From JAWWBN01 sp033720955 (GTDB taxonomy: Bacteria; Acidobacteriota; Thermoanaerobaculia; Multivoradales; JAHEKO01): DNA of 29,240 nt. The stretch lies in the NCBI GenBank assembly GCA_033720955.1, contig JAWWBN010000020.1:1-29240 (forward strand). Direction: 5' to 3'. Below the pieces are notes generated by a model. It searched no databases. It saw only the letters and a list, made by a program, of their open reading frames with translations, and was not told the DNA's origin. How positions within the stretch are numbered: position 1 is the first letter of the stretch; every line of letters begins with the position of its first letter. Below, piece by piece: positions 7,251 to 15,510 of the stretch. The position numbers and the translations under genes were made by a program.

Positions 7251-9743
7251 ATGGCCAAGAGGGCACAGCGGCACGCCCTGATCCTCGCGGTCCTCGCCAC
7301 CCTCGCCCTGCCGGACGTGCTCCCGGACCGGCAGAGAGAGGCCGACCTCGCCAGAATCACGGCCCGACGCGAGGCAGCGGCGAAAAGGCCCCACAGCTCA
7401 CCGGGAGCCGCCGCGGCGTACTGGAGCGCCCGCCGCCAGCCGCAGCCGGGAGTGGACCCCGGCCGCGAGCTCGAGCGCGCCCGGCGGCGTCGGGCGGCGA
7501 TGCCGCAGCACTCGCTGGCGCGAGGGGGCCTCGTGGCGCGGATAACGGCGGAGCCGCTCGAGCCGTGGGAGTGGCTGGGCCCGGGGAACATCGGGGGCCG
7601 CACGCGGGCGCTGGCCATCCACCCGAGACGGCCGAAGACCATGTGGGCCGGAGGGGTCTCCGGCGGCATCTGGAAGACCGAGAACGCCGGCCGCAGGTGG
7701 CGGCCGGTGGCCGACGAGCTGGTCAACATAGCGGTCAACGCCCTGGCGCTGGACCCGAGAGATCCCGCCGTCCTGTACGCGGGCACGGGCGAGGGCTACT
7801 TCCGCGAAGTGGTGCGGGGCACCGGCCTGCCCCTGCGGGGCGGCGGCATCTTCAAGAGCGAGGACGGCGGCGAGAGCTGGCGGCGGCTGCGCCGAACCCG
7901 GGGAGCCAAGTTCCACTGGGTGAACGACATCGTGGTGAGCCGCCACGACAGCGATCGGGTCTACGCCGCCACCCGCAAGGGCGTCTTCCGGTCGGCCGAC
8001 GGTGGCCAGCGGTGGAGGCGGGTGCTCAACCCGAAGGTCAGAGGAGGCTGTCTGGATCTCGAGATCGTCCCGGACGCCCCGGGCGACCTCCTCTTCGCCT
8101 CGTGCGGCACCTTCGAGCGGGCCACCGTCTACCGCAACCAGAGCGCCGAGACCGCGGGCGGGTGGGAGGCGGTGCTCTCCGAGCCGGCGATGGGCCGCAC
8201 CTCGGTGGCGGTGGCTCCCTCGGACCCCACGGTGGTCTACGCCCTGGCGGCGAGCAACACCCCGGGGCCGGGCGGCAACTACGAGCAGGCGCTCCACGCC
8301 GTCTTCCGCTCCGACGCCTCCGGCGCGGCGGGCTCCTGGGAGGCGCGGGTCCGCAACGACGACCCGCGCAAGATCAACACCCTGCTGCTCTCGAACGCCG
8401 TCATCGCCATGCTGGTCGAGTGCGACTTCGACGTCCTGAACGACTACCTCTCGATGGGCTGGTACGTGAACGTCCTGGCGGTGAGCCCGGACGACCCGGA
8501 CATCCTCTTCGCCGCCGGGGTGGACCTCTTCCGCTCGCGCGACGGCGGCCGCAACTGGAGCCCGGCCAGCTACTGGTGGACGTCGCGCTTCTCCCCCGCC
8601 TGGCTCCACGCCGATCTCCACGGCCTGGTCTTCCACCCCACGCGCAGTCGGACCCTCTTCGCCCTGGGCGACGGCGGGATCGCCCGCACCTCCGACGCGC
8701 TCGCGCCCACCGGCGAGGACGCGCTCGCGGTCTGCCGGCCCGAGAGCTCGTCGGTGCGCTGGCAGGACCTCAACAACGACTACGGAGTGACCCAGTTCTA
8801 CCACGGCTCGGTGCACCCGAACGGACGGGGCTACCTCGGCGGCACCCAGGACAACGGCACCCTCCTGGGCACCGACGGCAGCGGCCCCGGTAGGTGGGTC
8901 AGGATCCTCGGCGGCGACGGCGGGTACTCGGCGATCGACCCCGTCAACCCGGCCCGGATCTACGCCACCTTCCAGAACGGAGAGGTCCAGCGCTCGTCGG
9001 ACGGGGGCCGCTCGTTCCAGGACGCGACCTTCGGCATCACCGATCTGGCCCTGGGTCGCGAGGACGGCGTCTCCGCCCAGGTGCCGGGCTTCCTCTTCAT
9101 CTCGCCCCTGGTCATGGATCCCAGCGAGCCGCGCCGGCTCTGGCTGGGCGGCCGGCGTCTCTGGCGCACCGACAACGGCGCCGACTCCTGGACCGCCGCC
9201 AGCGTTCAGCTCGCGGACGGCGGCAAGGCGAGCGCCGTGGCGGTGGCTCCCGGCGACCCCGATCGAGTCGTCGTGGGCTCGAGCGCGGGCGGGATCCACC
9301 GCTCCCTCGCCGCCACCACCACCGACGGTCTCACCGAGTGGGAGGCGGCGACGCCGCGCGCCGACTTCGTCACCTGGGTGGCCTTCGACCCCGCCGACCC
9401 CGACACCGTCTACGCCACCTACGGCGGCTTCGGCGGAGCGCACGTCTTTCGCAGCGGCGACGGCGGCGCCGAGTGGACCGCCATCGACGGCACCGGGAGG
9501 GGCAGGCTTCCCGCGGTTCCGGTCCACTCGATCGTGGTGGACCCGGCCGACCGCGACGTCCTCTATGTGGGGACCGACGTCGGCGTCTTCGTCTCCCTGG
9601 ACCGCGGCGGGAGCTGGGCGGCCGAGCACACGGGCTTCGCCACCGCGGTCACCGAGAGCCTGACCCTGGTGGAGACGGGCGACGCGGCCCGTTGGCTCTT
9701 CGCCTTCACCCACGGACGCGGGGCCTGGCGCGTCGGGCTGTAG
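7251..9743 (+). CDS. exported Asp-box (BNR/sortilin-like) beta-propeller protein
   Basis: An 830-residue protein built almost wholly of beta-propeller blades carrying Asp-box motifs (SxDxGxxW type): KTENAGRRW, KSEDGGESW, RSADGGQRW, RSRDGGRNW, RSSDGGRSF, RTDNGADSW and RSGDGGAEW. Between them the recurring DPxDPxxxYAGT-like strands are typical of the VPS10/sialidase/xyloglucanase-like propellers abundant in Acidobacteria and Bacteroidetes. A short basic N-terminus followed by ALILAVLATLAL suggests Sec export, though no clean cleavage site is visible. The end, THGRGAWRVGL, is typical of the group, and no C-terminal sorting domain follows. Such proteins are often annotated as glycosyl hydrolases, but I see no catalytic motif and give no enzyme function. 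ATG 7251 is the first start after an in-frame stop at 7236; no ribosome site precedes it. Confidence 0.85.
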   Translation: MAKRAQRHALILAVLATLALPDVLPDRQREADLARITARREAAAKRPHSSPGAAAAYWSARRQPQPGVDPGRELERARRRRAAMPQHSLARGGLVARITAEPLEPWEWLGPGNIGGRTRALAIHPRRPKTMWAGGVSGGIWKTENAGRRWRPVADELVNIAVNALALDPRDPAVLYAGTGEGYFREVVRGTGLPLRGGGIFKSEDGGESWRRLRRTRGAKFHWVNDIVVSRHDSDRVYAATRKGVFRSADGGQRWRRVLNPKVRGGCLDLEIVPDAPGDLLFASCGTFERATVYRNQSAETAGGWEAVLSEPAMGRTSVAVAPSDPTVVYALAASNTPGPGGNYEQALHAVFRSDASGAAGSWEARVRNDDPRKINTLLLSNAVIAMLVECDFDVLNDYLSMGWYVNVLAVSPDDPDILFAAGVDLFRSRDGGRNWSPASYWWTSRFSPAWLHADLHGLVFHPTRSRTLFALGDGGIARTSDALAPTGEDALAVCRPESSSVRWQDLNNDYGVTQFYHGSVHPNGRGYLGGTQDNGTLLGTDGSGPGRWVRILGGDGGYSAIDPVNPARIYATFQNGEVQRSSDGGRSFQDATFGITDLALGREDGVSAQVPGFLFISPLVMDPSEPRRLWLGGRRLWRTDNGADSWTAASVQLADGGKASAVAVAPGDPDRVVVGSSAGGIHRSLAATTTDGLTEWEAATPRADFVTWVAFDPADPDTVYATYGGFGGAHVFRSGDGGAEWTAIDGTGRGRLPAVPVHSIVVDPADRDVLYVGTDVGVFVSLDRGGSWAAEHTGFATAVTESLTLVETGDAARWLFAFTHGRGAWRVGL

Positions 9744-9784
9744 CCCGGCCGGGGAGGGGCCGGTCGGGCAACCGCGTCTGCCGC

Positions 9785-9822
9785 CTGACGGCACCGCGGT
9801 CGGGGCGCGGTCTCGCCGTCAG
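9785..9822. terminator. two-part hairpin between convergent genes
   Basis: CTGACGGC (9785-9792) pairs perfectly with GCCGTCAG (9815-9822), and inside it ACCGC (9793-9797) pairs with GCGGT (9807-9811), leaving a three-base bulge. That makes 13 paired, GC-rich positions between the ends of the propeller gene and the minus-strand flavoprotein gene. It has no T-run, so it may be a Rho-assisted or bidirectional terminator. Confidence 0.5.
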
Positions 9823-9826
9823 CGCT

Positions 9827-11047
9827 TCAACGGGCCGCCGCCTGGGCGAGCAGCCCGAAGACCTCCTCGACCTGCTGCCAGCCCACCCGCATCAGGAAGG
9901 TGTTGTTGCGGCCGTAGGACTTCGAGCCCAGGATGAAGAAGCCCGGCTCCGGGTTGACCAGGGTGTCGGCGCCGTGGCTCTCCTGCTCCAGGCAGTCGCT
10001 GGAGCTCGACCCCAGCAGCGCCGCGGCGAGCTTCATGGGACCCGAGGTGGCGTAGCACTCGTGCACCTGGAGCTGGCGGTAGATGCGGTGGTCGCCCACC
10101 GAGCCGGTGAGGGCCAGGATCCGGCCCACCCGCACCCGCAGCAGGTCGCCGTCGGCGCGCCGCAGATCGACCGCGACGCCGTCCCCCTCCGGCGTCAGCG
10201 ACTCGACCACCGCCCCCGTCACCGTCTCGACCGCCGGCGAGGCGCCCTCCGCCAGCGCCCGGGCACGCGCGGTGAGCCGCGAGCGCTCGGGCAGGGGATC
10301 GTCGGGGTCCACCCGCCATTCCGGAGCGGGCGAGCGGACCGCCCAGATCACCCGGGTGCCGGGCTCGCTCTCGGCCAGGGCGGCCAGGTCGCAGACCGCC
10401 GTCTGCGCCGAGTGTCCGGCGCCCACCAGCAGGATGGCGCGGCCCGCCCACGCCCCGGCGTCGCGAGAGAGGTCGGGGATCGTGCGCGCCAGACGGTCGC
10501 CGTCGAGGGCGCTCTCGCCGGGGGCGGCGATCCCGCCGTCGCCCAGGGCGTTCGGATGACGCCAGGTGCCGGTGCAGTCCAGCACCACGTCGGCCCGCTC
10601 GATCGACTCGCGTCCGTCGGCGGTCAGGAGCAGCCGGAAGGGGCGCTCCGCTCGTCGTCCCGTGCCGATCTCGTCGCTCTTGACGAGACCCTGGCGGCCG
10701 ATCTCCAGCACCCGGACACCGGTCCGGATGCGGGGAGCGAGCTCCGGAAGCCGCGCCAGGGGCTCGAAGACACGGTCGCAGAGATCGTGCCCGGTGGGAA
10801 AGTCGCCCTCCGACTCCCCTGGGCCCGGCAGCCGGTGCCCGGCGGCCTCCAGGCGCCGCGCCATCCGGGGTGAGACGTCCAGGCTCCACGGCGAGAAGAG
10901 ACGCACGTGCCCCCAGTCGCGGATCGACCCGGCGACTCGCGAGGAGGCCTCGTACAGGGTGAAGGGGTAGCCGCGGTCGAGGGCGGCGAGGGCGGCCTCC
11001 AGCCCGGTGGGTCCGGCGCCCAGGATGGCGATGTGGGGACGGGACAT
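9827..11047 (-). CDS. FAD/NAD(P)-dependent oxidoreductase, monooxygenase-like
   Basis: A 406-residue two-dinucleotide-domain flavoprotein. The N-terminal FAD site is AILGAGPTG (residues 8-15), and the internal NAD(P) site is LLVGAGHSA (207-214). The C-terminal stretch GFFILGSKSYGRNNTFLM closes the FAD site. The layout resembles flavin monooxygenases of the lysine/ornithine hydroxylase and ArsO-like type, or thioredoxin-reductase-like enzymes, but no CxxC redox pair is seen, so monooxygenase or a related oxidation is more likely. It is the last gene of the nine-gene minus-strand run and follows the metallophosphatase after 35 bases, with its own good GGAGGT site before the ATG. In this setting it may oxidise an arsenic, sulfur or phosphorus intermediate; that is inference. 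Confidence 0.82.
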   Translation of the reverse strand: MSRPHIAILGAGPTGLEAALAALDRGYPFTLYEASSRVAGSIRDWGHVRLFSPWSLDVSPRMARRLEAAGHRLPGPGESEGDFPTGHDLCDRVFEPLARLPELAPRIRTGVRVLEIGRQGLVKSDEIGTGRRAERPFRLLLTADGRESIERADVVLDCTGTWRHPNALGDGGIAAPGESALDGDRLARTIPDLSRDAGAWAGRAILLVGAGHSAQTAVCDLAALAESEPGTRVIWAVRSPAPEWRVDPDDPLPERSRLTARARALAEGASPAVETVTGAVVESLTPEGDGVAVDLRRADGDLLRVRVGRILALTGSVGDHRIYRQLQVHECYATSGPMKLAAALLGSSSSDCLEQESHGADTLVNPEPGFFILGSKSYGRNNTFLMRVGWQQVEEVFGLLAQAAAR

Positions 11048-11082
11048 GGCTCTACCTCCGGAGTCGCGCGCCGGCGTGCGGC

Positions 11083-12090
11083 TCAGTACCGCGACCGGGC
11101 CCGCTCCTTGGCCGGCAGGATCTCCAGACAGGTGGTCCACCAGCCGGTGAGGATGGTCTCCACGAACTCCTCCGGCAACTCCTCGCGCCGCATCTCCGCC
11201 GCCAGCGACAGGTGATCGTACGCGAGGGGCACCAGCTCGACGGAGAGACCGTCGCCGGCTGCCTCCAGGAGGGCGAACCAGACGTTCGGGGCGCCGTCGT
11301 TGGCGGGGCGCCCGATGACGCCGACGTTGACGGCGTCGCGGCCGGAGGGGAGCCGCCGGTGCCAGTGCAGCCCGGTGTGGGTGCACAGCATGCCGTCGGC
11401 GCGCTCGCGGTCGAGGAGGGTCTCGAGGAAGGCCACCGGCGAGGTGGAGTGGAAGAGGAACTCGTTGATGCGGCGCGGCGAGCCGTGGACCAGCAGCAGC
11501 TCGCGGGAGCCCACGGCCACCCGCCGGCGCCCGGGCAGCCCGCCCATCCACCTCTTGAACCCGGGAGAGCAGTTGCGCTCGGTGTAGCGGTAGGAGAGCT
11601 CGGCGAAGTGGTTGTCCCGCGGATCGGTGTAGCCGCAGTTGCAGTCCTCCCGTCCCGAGGCGAGCGACTCCTCGTAGTTCCCCTTGAGGGTGCGCACCCC
11701 GCCCTGCTCGAGCAGGGGCCGCACCCTCTCGGGCGAGGGTCCGAAGCCCCCGAGGTCGCCCAGACAGTAGACCGCGTCGCATCTTTGCCGGGTGGCCTCC
11801 TCGAGCAGCGCCGTCAGGGCGTGGTGGTTGTTGTAGACGCCGCCGAAGACCGCGATCCGCCGCCACGGCCCTTCGAGCGGGGTGGGGTCGCCGGGGCCGT
11901 CGAGGAAGCGCTCGCGCTCGGCGCGGCGGTCCGCTTCGCCCAGCCGCCGGCCGGCGTCGTCGCAGGCGGCGGAGAACTCTGCCAGCGGCACCAGCCGCTC
12001 GCCCCAGGTGGCCAGGCCGCGGTGCGCCGCCAGCCGCTCTCGCTCTCGCTCGCGAGCCTCCCGGATCTCCTTGGGGGTGCGGCCGCTCAT
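11083..12090 (-). CDS. variant calcineurin-like metallophosphatase
   Basis: A 335-residue protein with a charged N-terminal extension (residues 1-75) and a metallophosphoesterase fold. Second and later motifs are present: LGDLGGFG (110-116), GNYE (137-140) and LVHGSP (201-205). The first motif, normally SDIHGN, reads GGVYNN (83-88), so the usual metal-binding Asp and His are Gly and Tyr. The last motif, normally GHTH, is THTGLHWH (237-244). A Cys-containing segment, EDCNCGY (148-153), follows GNYE; from memory this recalls a metallophosphoesterase group with GGPYSN in motif I and DCGCGF after GNCE. Activity may be altered to one metal, a different metal or none. Its ATG overlaps the radical SAM stop (ATGA). 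Confidence 0.8.
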   Translation of the reverse strand: MSGRTPKEIREARERERERLAAHRGLATWGERLVPLAEFSAACDDAGRRLGEADRRAERERFLDGPGDPTPLEGPWRRIAVFGGVYNNHHALTALLEEATRQRCDAVYCLGDLGGFGPSPERVRPLLEQGGVRTLKGNYEESLASGREDCNCGYTDPRDNHFAELSYRYTERNCSPGFKRWMGGLPGRRRVAVGSRELLLVHGSPRRINEFLFHSTSPVAFLETLLDRERADGMLCTHTGLHWHRRLPSGRDAVNVGVIGRPANDGAPNVWFALLEAAGDGLSVELVPLAYDHLSLAAEMRREELPEEFVETILTGWWTTCLEILPAKERARSRY

Positions 12091-12980
12091 GTCTTGCAGC
12101 TCACCCCGTAGACGTGGCAGGTCCAGCAGGCCGGATGGTCCAGGTCGAAGCCGGTCAGGGCGTCGGCCAGGCTCTCGCCCATCTTGCCCCCCGGCTCGTT
12201 GACCAGGATCGGGCAGACCCAGACGCCGCGGCCCGTCACCATGCGGCAGGAGGAGCACTGGAGATGGTCCCAGCCGTCCTCCGGGGTGTCGGCCACGCGC
12301 AGCCGCTGCCAGCTCTCGTAGGCGCCGGTGCGCTCCGCCTCGGCGCCGATCCGGAAGAGCGGCAGCACCTTGAGGCGGGGCTTGGCGATGCCCAGCTCGC
12401 GCAGCAGCGTGAAGAAGCGCTCCTTCCCCCGGGCGCTGGCGTTCTCGTCGTGCACCTCGGTGACGGTGATCACCGGGTTCAACCCAGCGGCCACGAGGTG
12501 GGAGATCCCGGCCAGGATGCGCTCGAAGGTGCCCTGGCCACGGATGGGATCGTTGCTCTCGGCATCGTAGCCGTCCAGCGACACGCGGAGGTCCAGCGAG
12601 TAGTCGCTCGCCGCCGCCAGCGCGGCGAGCCGCTGGCAGCGGTCCGGGTCCAGCAGCAGGCCGTTGGTCAGCACGGTGGCCGGTCCGACCTCCAGGGTGC
12701 GCGCGAGGATGGCCTCCATCTCCGGGTTCAGGAACGGCTCTCCGCCGGTGAAGTAGTACTCCCTGACCCCCAGCGTCGCCCCCTCGTCCAGGTAGGGCTC
12801 GACCTCGGCCAGAGTCATGGGCTCGTGGGTCCGGTTGGTGGGCGAGCTCGACACGAAGCAGTGGGTGCAGGCGATGTTGCACACCGTGCCGGCTACCTGG
12901 AACCAGAGGGTGTCGAGGCTCGCGAGCCGGACCCGCGGCGGCGCCTCCGCCGGCGACGAGCCGAGGCGGGTGCCGCTCAT
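12087..12980 (-). CDS. radical SAM enzyme with Cys-rich C-terminus
   Basis: A 297-residue radical S-adenosylmethionine enzyme. The 4Fe-4S site is CNIACTHC (Cys34, 38, 41) and the SAM-contact motif is FTGGEP (77-82). The C-terminal ~57 residues carry six cysteines (242, 245, 256, 285, 288 and 295) in a SPASM-like arrangement, ending in ACWTCHVYGVSC, which could hold an auxiliary Fe-S cluster. The end recalls the CxxC-spaced tail of ArsS-type arsenosugar radical SAM proteins, but the rest differs, so I do not name it arsS. Its ATG overlaps the pstB stop (ATGA), and its stop overlaps the metallophosphatase ATG, giving tight coupling within the transporter and arsM run. The substrate is unknown. 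Confidence 0.88.
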   Translation of the reverse strand: MSGTRLGSSPAEAPPRVRLASLDTLWFQVAGTVCNIACTHCFVSSSPTNRTHEPMTLAEVEPYLDEGATLGVREYYFTGGEPFLNPEMEAILARTLEVGPATVLTNGLLLDPDRCQRLAALAAASDYSLDLRVSLDGYDAESNDPIRGQGTFERILAGISHLVAAGLNPVITVTEVHDENASARGKERFFTLLRELGIAKPRLKVLPLFRIGAEAERTGAYESWQRLRVADTPEDGWDHLQCSSCRMVTGRGVWVCPILVNEPGGKMGESLADALTGFDLDHPACWTCHVYGVSCKT

Positions 12981-13765
12981 CCGCCCTGCTCCTCACGGCG
13001 GCGGGGCCGCGGGTTGGGGACGACCTCCGCCAGCTCTCCCCCCCGATCGCCGAGACGGAGCCGGGCGATCCGGTCGCACACCCGACGGGCCTGGTCCTCG
13101 TCGTGGGTCACCAGCACCACCGCCCGGCGGGCCGAGAGCTCCGCGATGAGCTCCTCGATGGCGGCGGTCGCCCGGGGGTCCAGGGCGCTGGTGGGCTCGT
13201 CCATCAGGACCACCTCGGGCTCGAGCGCCAGAGTGCGGGCCAGACAGAGGCGCTGCTGCTGCCCCACGGAGAGCTCGGCGGCGGGCCGGTCGAGGCGGTC
13301 GCGCACCTCCGCCCACAGGTGGACCCGGCGCAGCGCCGTCTCGGCGATCTGGCGCCACCGCCGGCGGGGCGCGCGGCCCAGGTGACGCACGCCGAAGATC
13401 GCGTTCTGGTAGATGCTGCGTGGAAAGACGGCCGGCTGCTGGAAGAGGATGCCGATTCTCTCGCGCAGCCGGTCCGGGTCGACCCCGGCGCCGTAGACGG
13501 GAGCGCCGTGGAAGTCGACCCGTCCCTGGACGACGAGCTCGGGCTCCAGGTCGACCAGCCGATTGAGACACTTGAGCAGAGTGCTCTTGCCGGCGCCGGA
13601 CGGTCCCAGGATCCCCAAGACTCCGCGGGGAGGCACTTCGAGGTCGATCCCCCGCAGGACCGGGCGACGTCCGGCCGAGACGCCGAGCGCCCGGCAGAGG
13701 ATCACGGGCCGGGAAGTGGCGGGGACCGTCGTCGCCGGCGCGGGCGAGCGCAGCGCCTCAGCCAT
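12977..13765 (-). CDS. pstB: phosphate-type ABC transporter ATP-binding protein
   Basis: Cytoplasmic ATPase of the phosphate-type importer. Walker A is GPSGAGKST, the Q-loop is FQQPAVFP, the signature is LSVGQQQRLCLART (the usual second Gly of LSGGQ is Val), Walker B is VVLMDEPTSALDP, and the switch His is in VTHDE. LLKCLNRLVDL and SIYQNAIFGVR are typical of PstB. It has 262 residues; the first ~20 are an extra Ala/Pro/Thr-rich tail. Its ATG lies inside the end of pstA (8-base overlap). The radical SAM gene follows directly rather than phoU, which is unusual for a housekeeping pst operon. The transported anion may be phosphate or a mimic such as arsenate. Confidence 0.92.
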   Translation of the reverse strand: MAEALRSPAPATTVPATSRPVILCRALGVSAGRRPVLRGIDLEVPPRGVLGILGPSGAGKSTLLKCLNRLVDLEPELVVQGRVDFHGAPVYGAGVDPDRLRERIGILFQQPAVFPRSIYQNAIFGVRHLGRAPRRRWRQIAETALRRVHLWAEVRDRLDRPAAELSVGQQQRLCLARTLALEPEVVLMDEPTSALDPRATAAIEELIAELSARRAVVLVTHDEDQARRVCDRIARLRLGDRGGELAEVVPNPRPRRREEQGG

Positions 13766-14597
13766 GCCGGGCCTCCTCGCGCGCCGCCAGCCGGCCCGGG
13801 AGGGCGAGCAGGCTCGCGGCGAGAGTCAGCAGCAGCAGGACGGCGGCCGCTCCCCAGAGCCGGCTCCCCGCGGCGGGGTCGAAGGAGTCCTGAGCCAGCA
13901 CGAAGATGTGGTAGGGGAGCGCCAGCACCGGGCTCTCCCGGATGCCGTCGGGGAGACGGACGCCGGAGAAGACGGCGGCGGTGAACAGGATGGGCGCCGT
14001 CTCGCCGGCGGCCCGTCCCAGGCCCAGGAGCGAGCCGGAGATCATGCCGACGACGCTGTGCGGCAGGATCACCGACCAGACCACCCGACCCCGCGGCAGG
14101 CCGAGACCCGCGGCGGCGGCGAGATACTTCCGCGGCAGCGCGTCGATCCTCTCGGCGATCGCCACGGTGAGGGTGGGGACGATCATCATCGCCAGGAGCA
14201 GACCGCCCGCCAGCCACGACTTGCCCCACCCCAAGAGCTTGACGAAGACGATCAGCCCGAAGATCCCGAAGAGGATGGAGGGGACGCCGTTGAGGGCGTA
14301 GAGACAGAGCGCCAGCCGCCGGCGGGCGCGGGCGCCGGCCAGATAGACGGTCTGCAGGAGGGCCAGAGCCGTGGCCGCGGGCAGCGCCACCGCCAACGCG
14401 GTGGCGATGAGGATGAGAGTGCCCAGAAGCTGGTAGAGGACGCTCTCGGGGTCGCCGGACGGGGCGAGCAGCCGCCAGCCCAGAGCCGGGGCGCCGCGCC
14501 GCGCGATCGCCGTCACGATGACCGCGAGGGCCGCGATGGAGCCCACCGCGCAGAGGGCGGCCCCCAGCCGGAAGAGACGGTCGACCGCCCTACGCAC
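13758..14597 (-). CDS. pstA: phosphate-type ABC transporter permease
   Basis: Inner-membrane permease of the PstA type, 279 residues, with about six hydrophobic segments. The ABC-coupling loop is visible as KYLAAAAGLGLPRGRVVWSV followed by ILPHSVVGMISGSLLGLGRA, with the AAGETAPILFTA block that is characteristic of PstA. GTG 14597 overlaps the end of pstC by eight bases and puts a hydrophobic helix right after a short basic N-terminus. It pairs with PstC to form the channel driven by PstB. Confidence 0.92.
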   Translation of the reverse strand: MRRAVDRLFRLGAALCAVGSIAALAVIVTAIARRGAPALGWRLLAPSGDPESVLYQLLGTLILIATALAVALPAATALALLQTVYLAGARARRRLALCLYALNGVPSILFGIFGLIVFVKLLGWGKSWLAGGLLLAMMIVPTLTVAIAERIDALPRKYLAAAAGLGLPRGRVVWSVILPHSVVGMISGSLLGLGRAAGETAPILFTAAVFSGVRLPDGIRESPVLALPYHIFVLAQDSFDPAAGSRLWGAAAVLLLLTLAASLLALPGRLAAREEARHG

Positions 14598-15510
14598 CCT
14601 TCCTCCCGGCCAGGGCCAGGCTTCCGCCGGCCAGTGACAGAGAGAGCACCAGGGCCAGCAGGATCACCGCCAGGCCCACCATGGCGCCCCAGTGGAGCGG
14701 GTCGCCGTAGGCGATCCAGGTCTCCGAGCCGCCCAGCTTGGTGGTCAGGGTCTGGCCCGCCCCGGTCACGGGTGCGAGCGACCAGAGGGGCTCGGGCCAC
14801 CGGTTGTCCTGCCGCCCGATCACCAGGAAGACGGCGATGGTCTCGCCCAGGGCCCGGCCCAGGCCGAGGAGGATCGCCGCCACCAGACCGGGGCGGGCGG
14901 CCGGCAGGCTGACCCGCCAGGCCACCTCGGTGGCGGTCAGCCCGAGGCCGCGGGCCGCCTTGCGCTGGCTGGCCGGAACGCCGCGCAGGGCGTCGTCGGC
15001 CAGGGTCATGACGGTGGGGAGGATCATCACCGCCAGCAGCACCCCGCCGGTGAGAAGGGTGTCGCCGCTGAGCGGGTCCCACGGCTCGAGCAGGCGGTAG
15101 ATCCATTCCCGGAGCAGGAGCAGCCCCAGGAGCCCGTAGACCACGGAGGGCACGCCGGCCAGCAGCTCCACCGGGATCTTGATCCAGAGGCGGCGGCGGC
15201 CGCCCAGAAACTCGCCGGTGAAGAGGGCGGCGCCCAGGGCGACGGGGGTCGCCAGCACCAGCGCGATCGCCGCCACGACCACGGTGCCGTAGATCATCGG
15301 CAGGGCGCCGAAGAGCTCGCCGCGGTAGAACCAGGTCGTGCCGGTGAGGTAGCCGAGGCCCTCGTGCCGCCAGGCGGGCAGGCTCTGGACGGCGAAGAGA
15401 ACCGCCATGGCGAGGAGGGTGCCCGCCGCCAGCGCGCTGAACGCCCACGCCGCCCAGCGGGTGGGCTCGAAGCGGGGGCCCGCCGGCCGCCGGAGGGCGA
15501 CGCCGGTCAC
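14590..15510 (-). CDS. pstC: phosphate-type ABC transporter permease
   Basis: Inner-membrane permease of the PstC type, 306 residues. Hallmarks are the YGTVVVAAIALVLATPVALG membrane block, the LLAGVPSVVYGLLGL segment, and the coupling loop with RKAARGLGLTATEVAW followed by LGLGRALGETIAV. It starts with GTG 15510, which overlaps the pstS stop (GTGA), so translation is coupled. A periplasmic loop with WPEPLWSLAPVTGAGQTLTT lies before the last helix. Confidence 0.92.
   Translation of the reverse strand: MTGVALRRPAGPRFEPTRWAAWAFSALAAGTLLAMAVLFAVQSLPAWRHEGLGYLTGTTWFYRGELFGALPMIYGTVVVAAIALVLATPVALGAALFTGEFLGGRRRLWIKIPVELLAGVPSVVYGLLGLLLLREWIYRLLEPWDPLSGDTLLTGGVLLAVMILPTVMTLADDALRGVPASQRKAARGLGLTATEVAWRVSLPAARPGLVAAILLGLGRALGETIAVFLVIGRQDNRWPEPLWSLAPVTGAGQTLTTKLGGSETWIAYGDPLHWGAMVGLAVILLALVLSLSLAGGSLALAGRKGA

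Noticed and set aside
9745..9763. CCGGCC/GGCCGG hairpin right after the propeller stop as terminator
   Set aside because: Only six base pairs with no T-run, and a much stronger hairpin follows at 9785-9822.
7398..9794. 798-codon minus-strand frame opposite the propeller gene
   Set aside because: The plus strand carries repeated Asp-box motifs. The antisense product is Gly/Ala/Val/Arg-rich without a fold signature.
11083..12996. Apparent 637-residue protein ending in the metallophosphatase
   Set aside because: The N-terminal half is the radical SAM gene read out of frame; the real start is the ATGA overlap at 12090.
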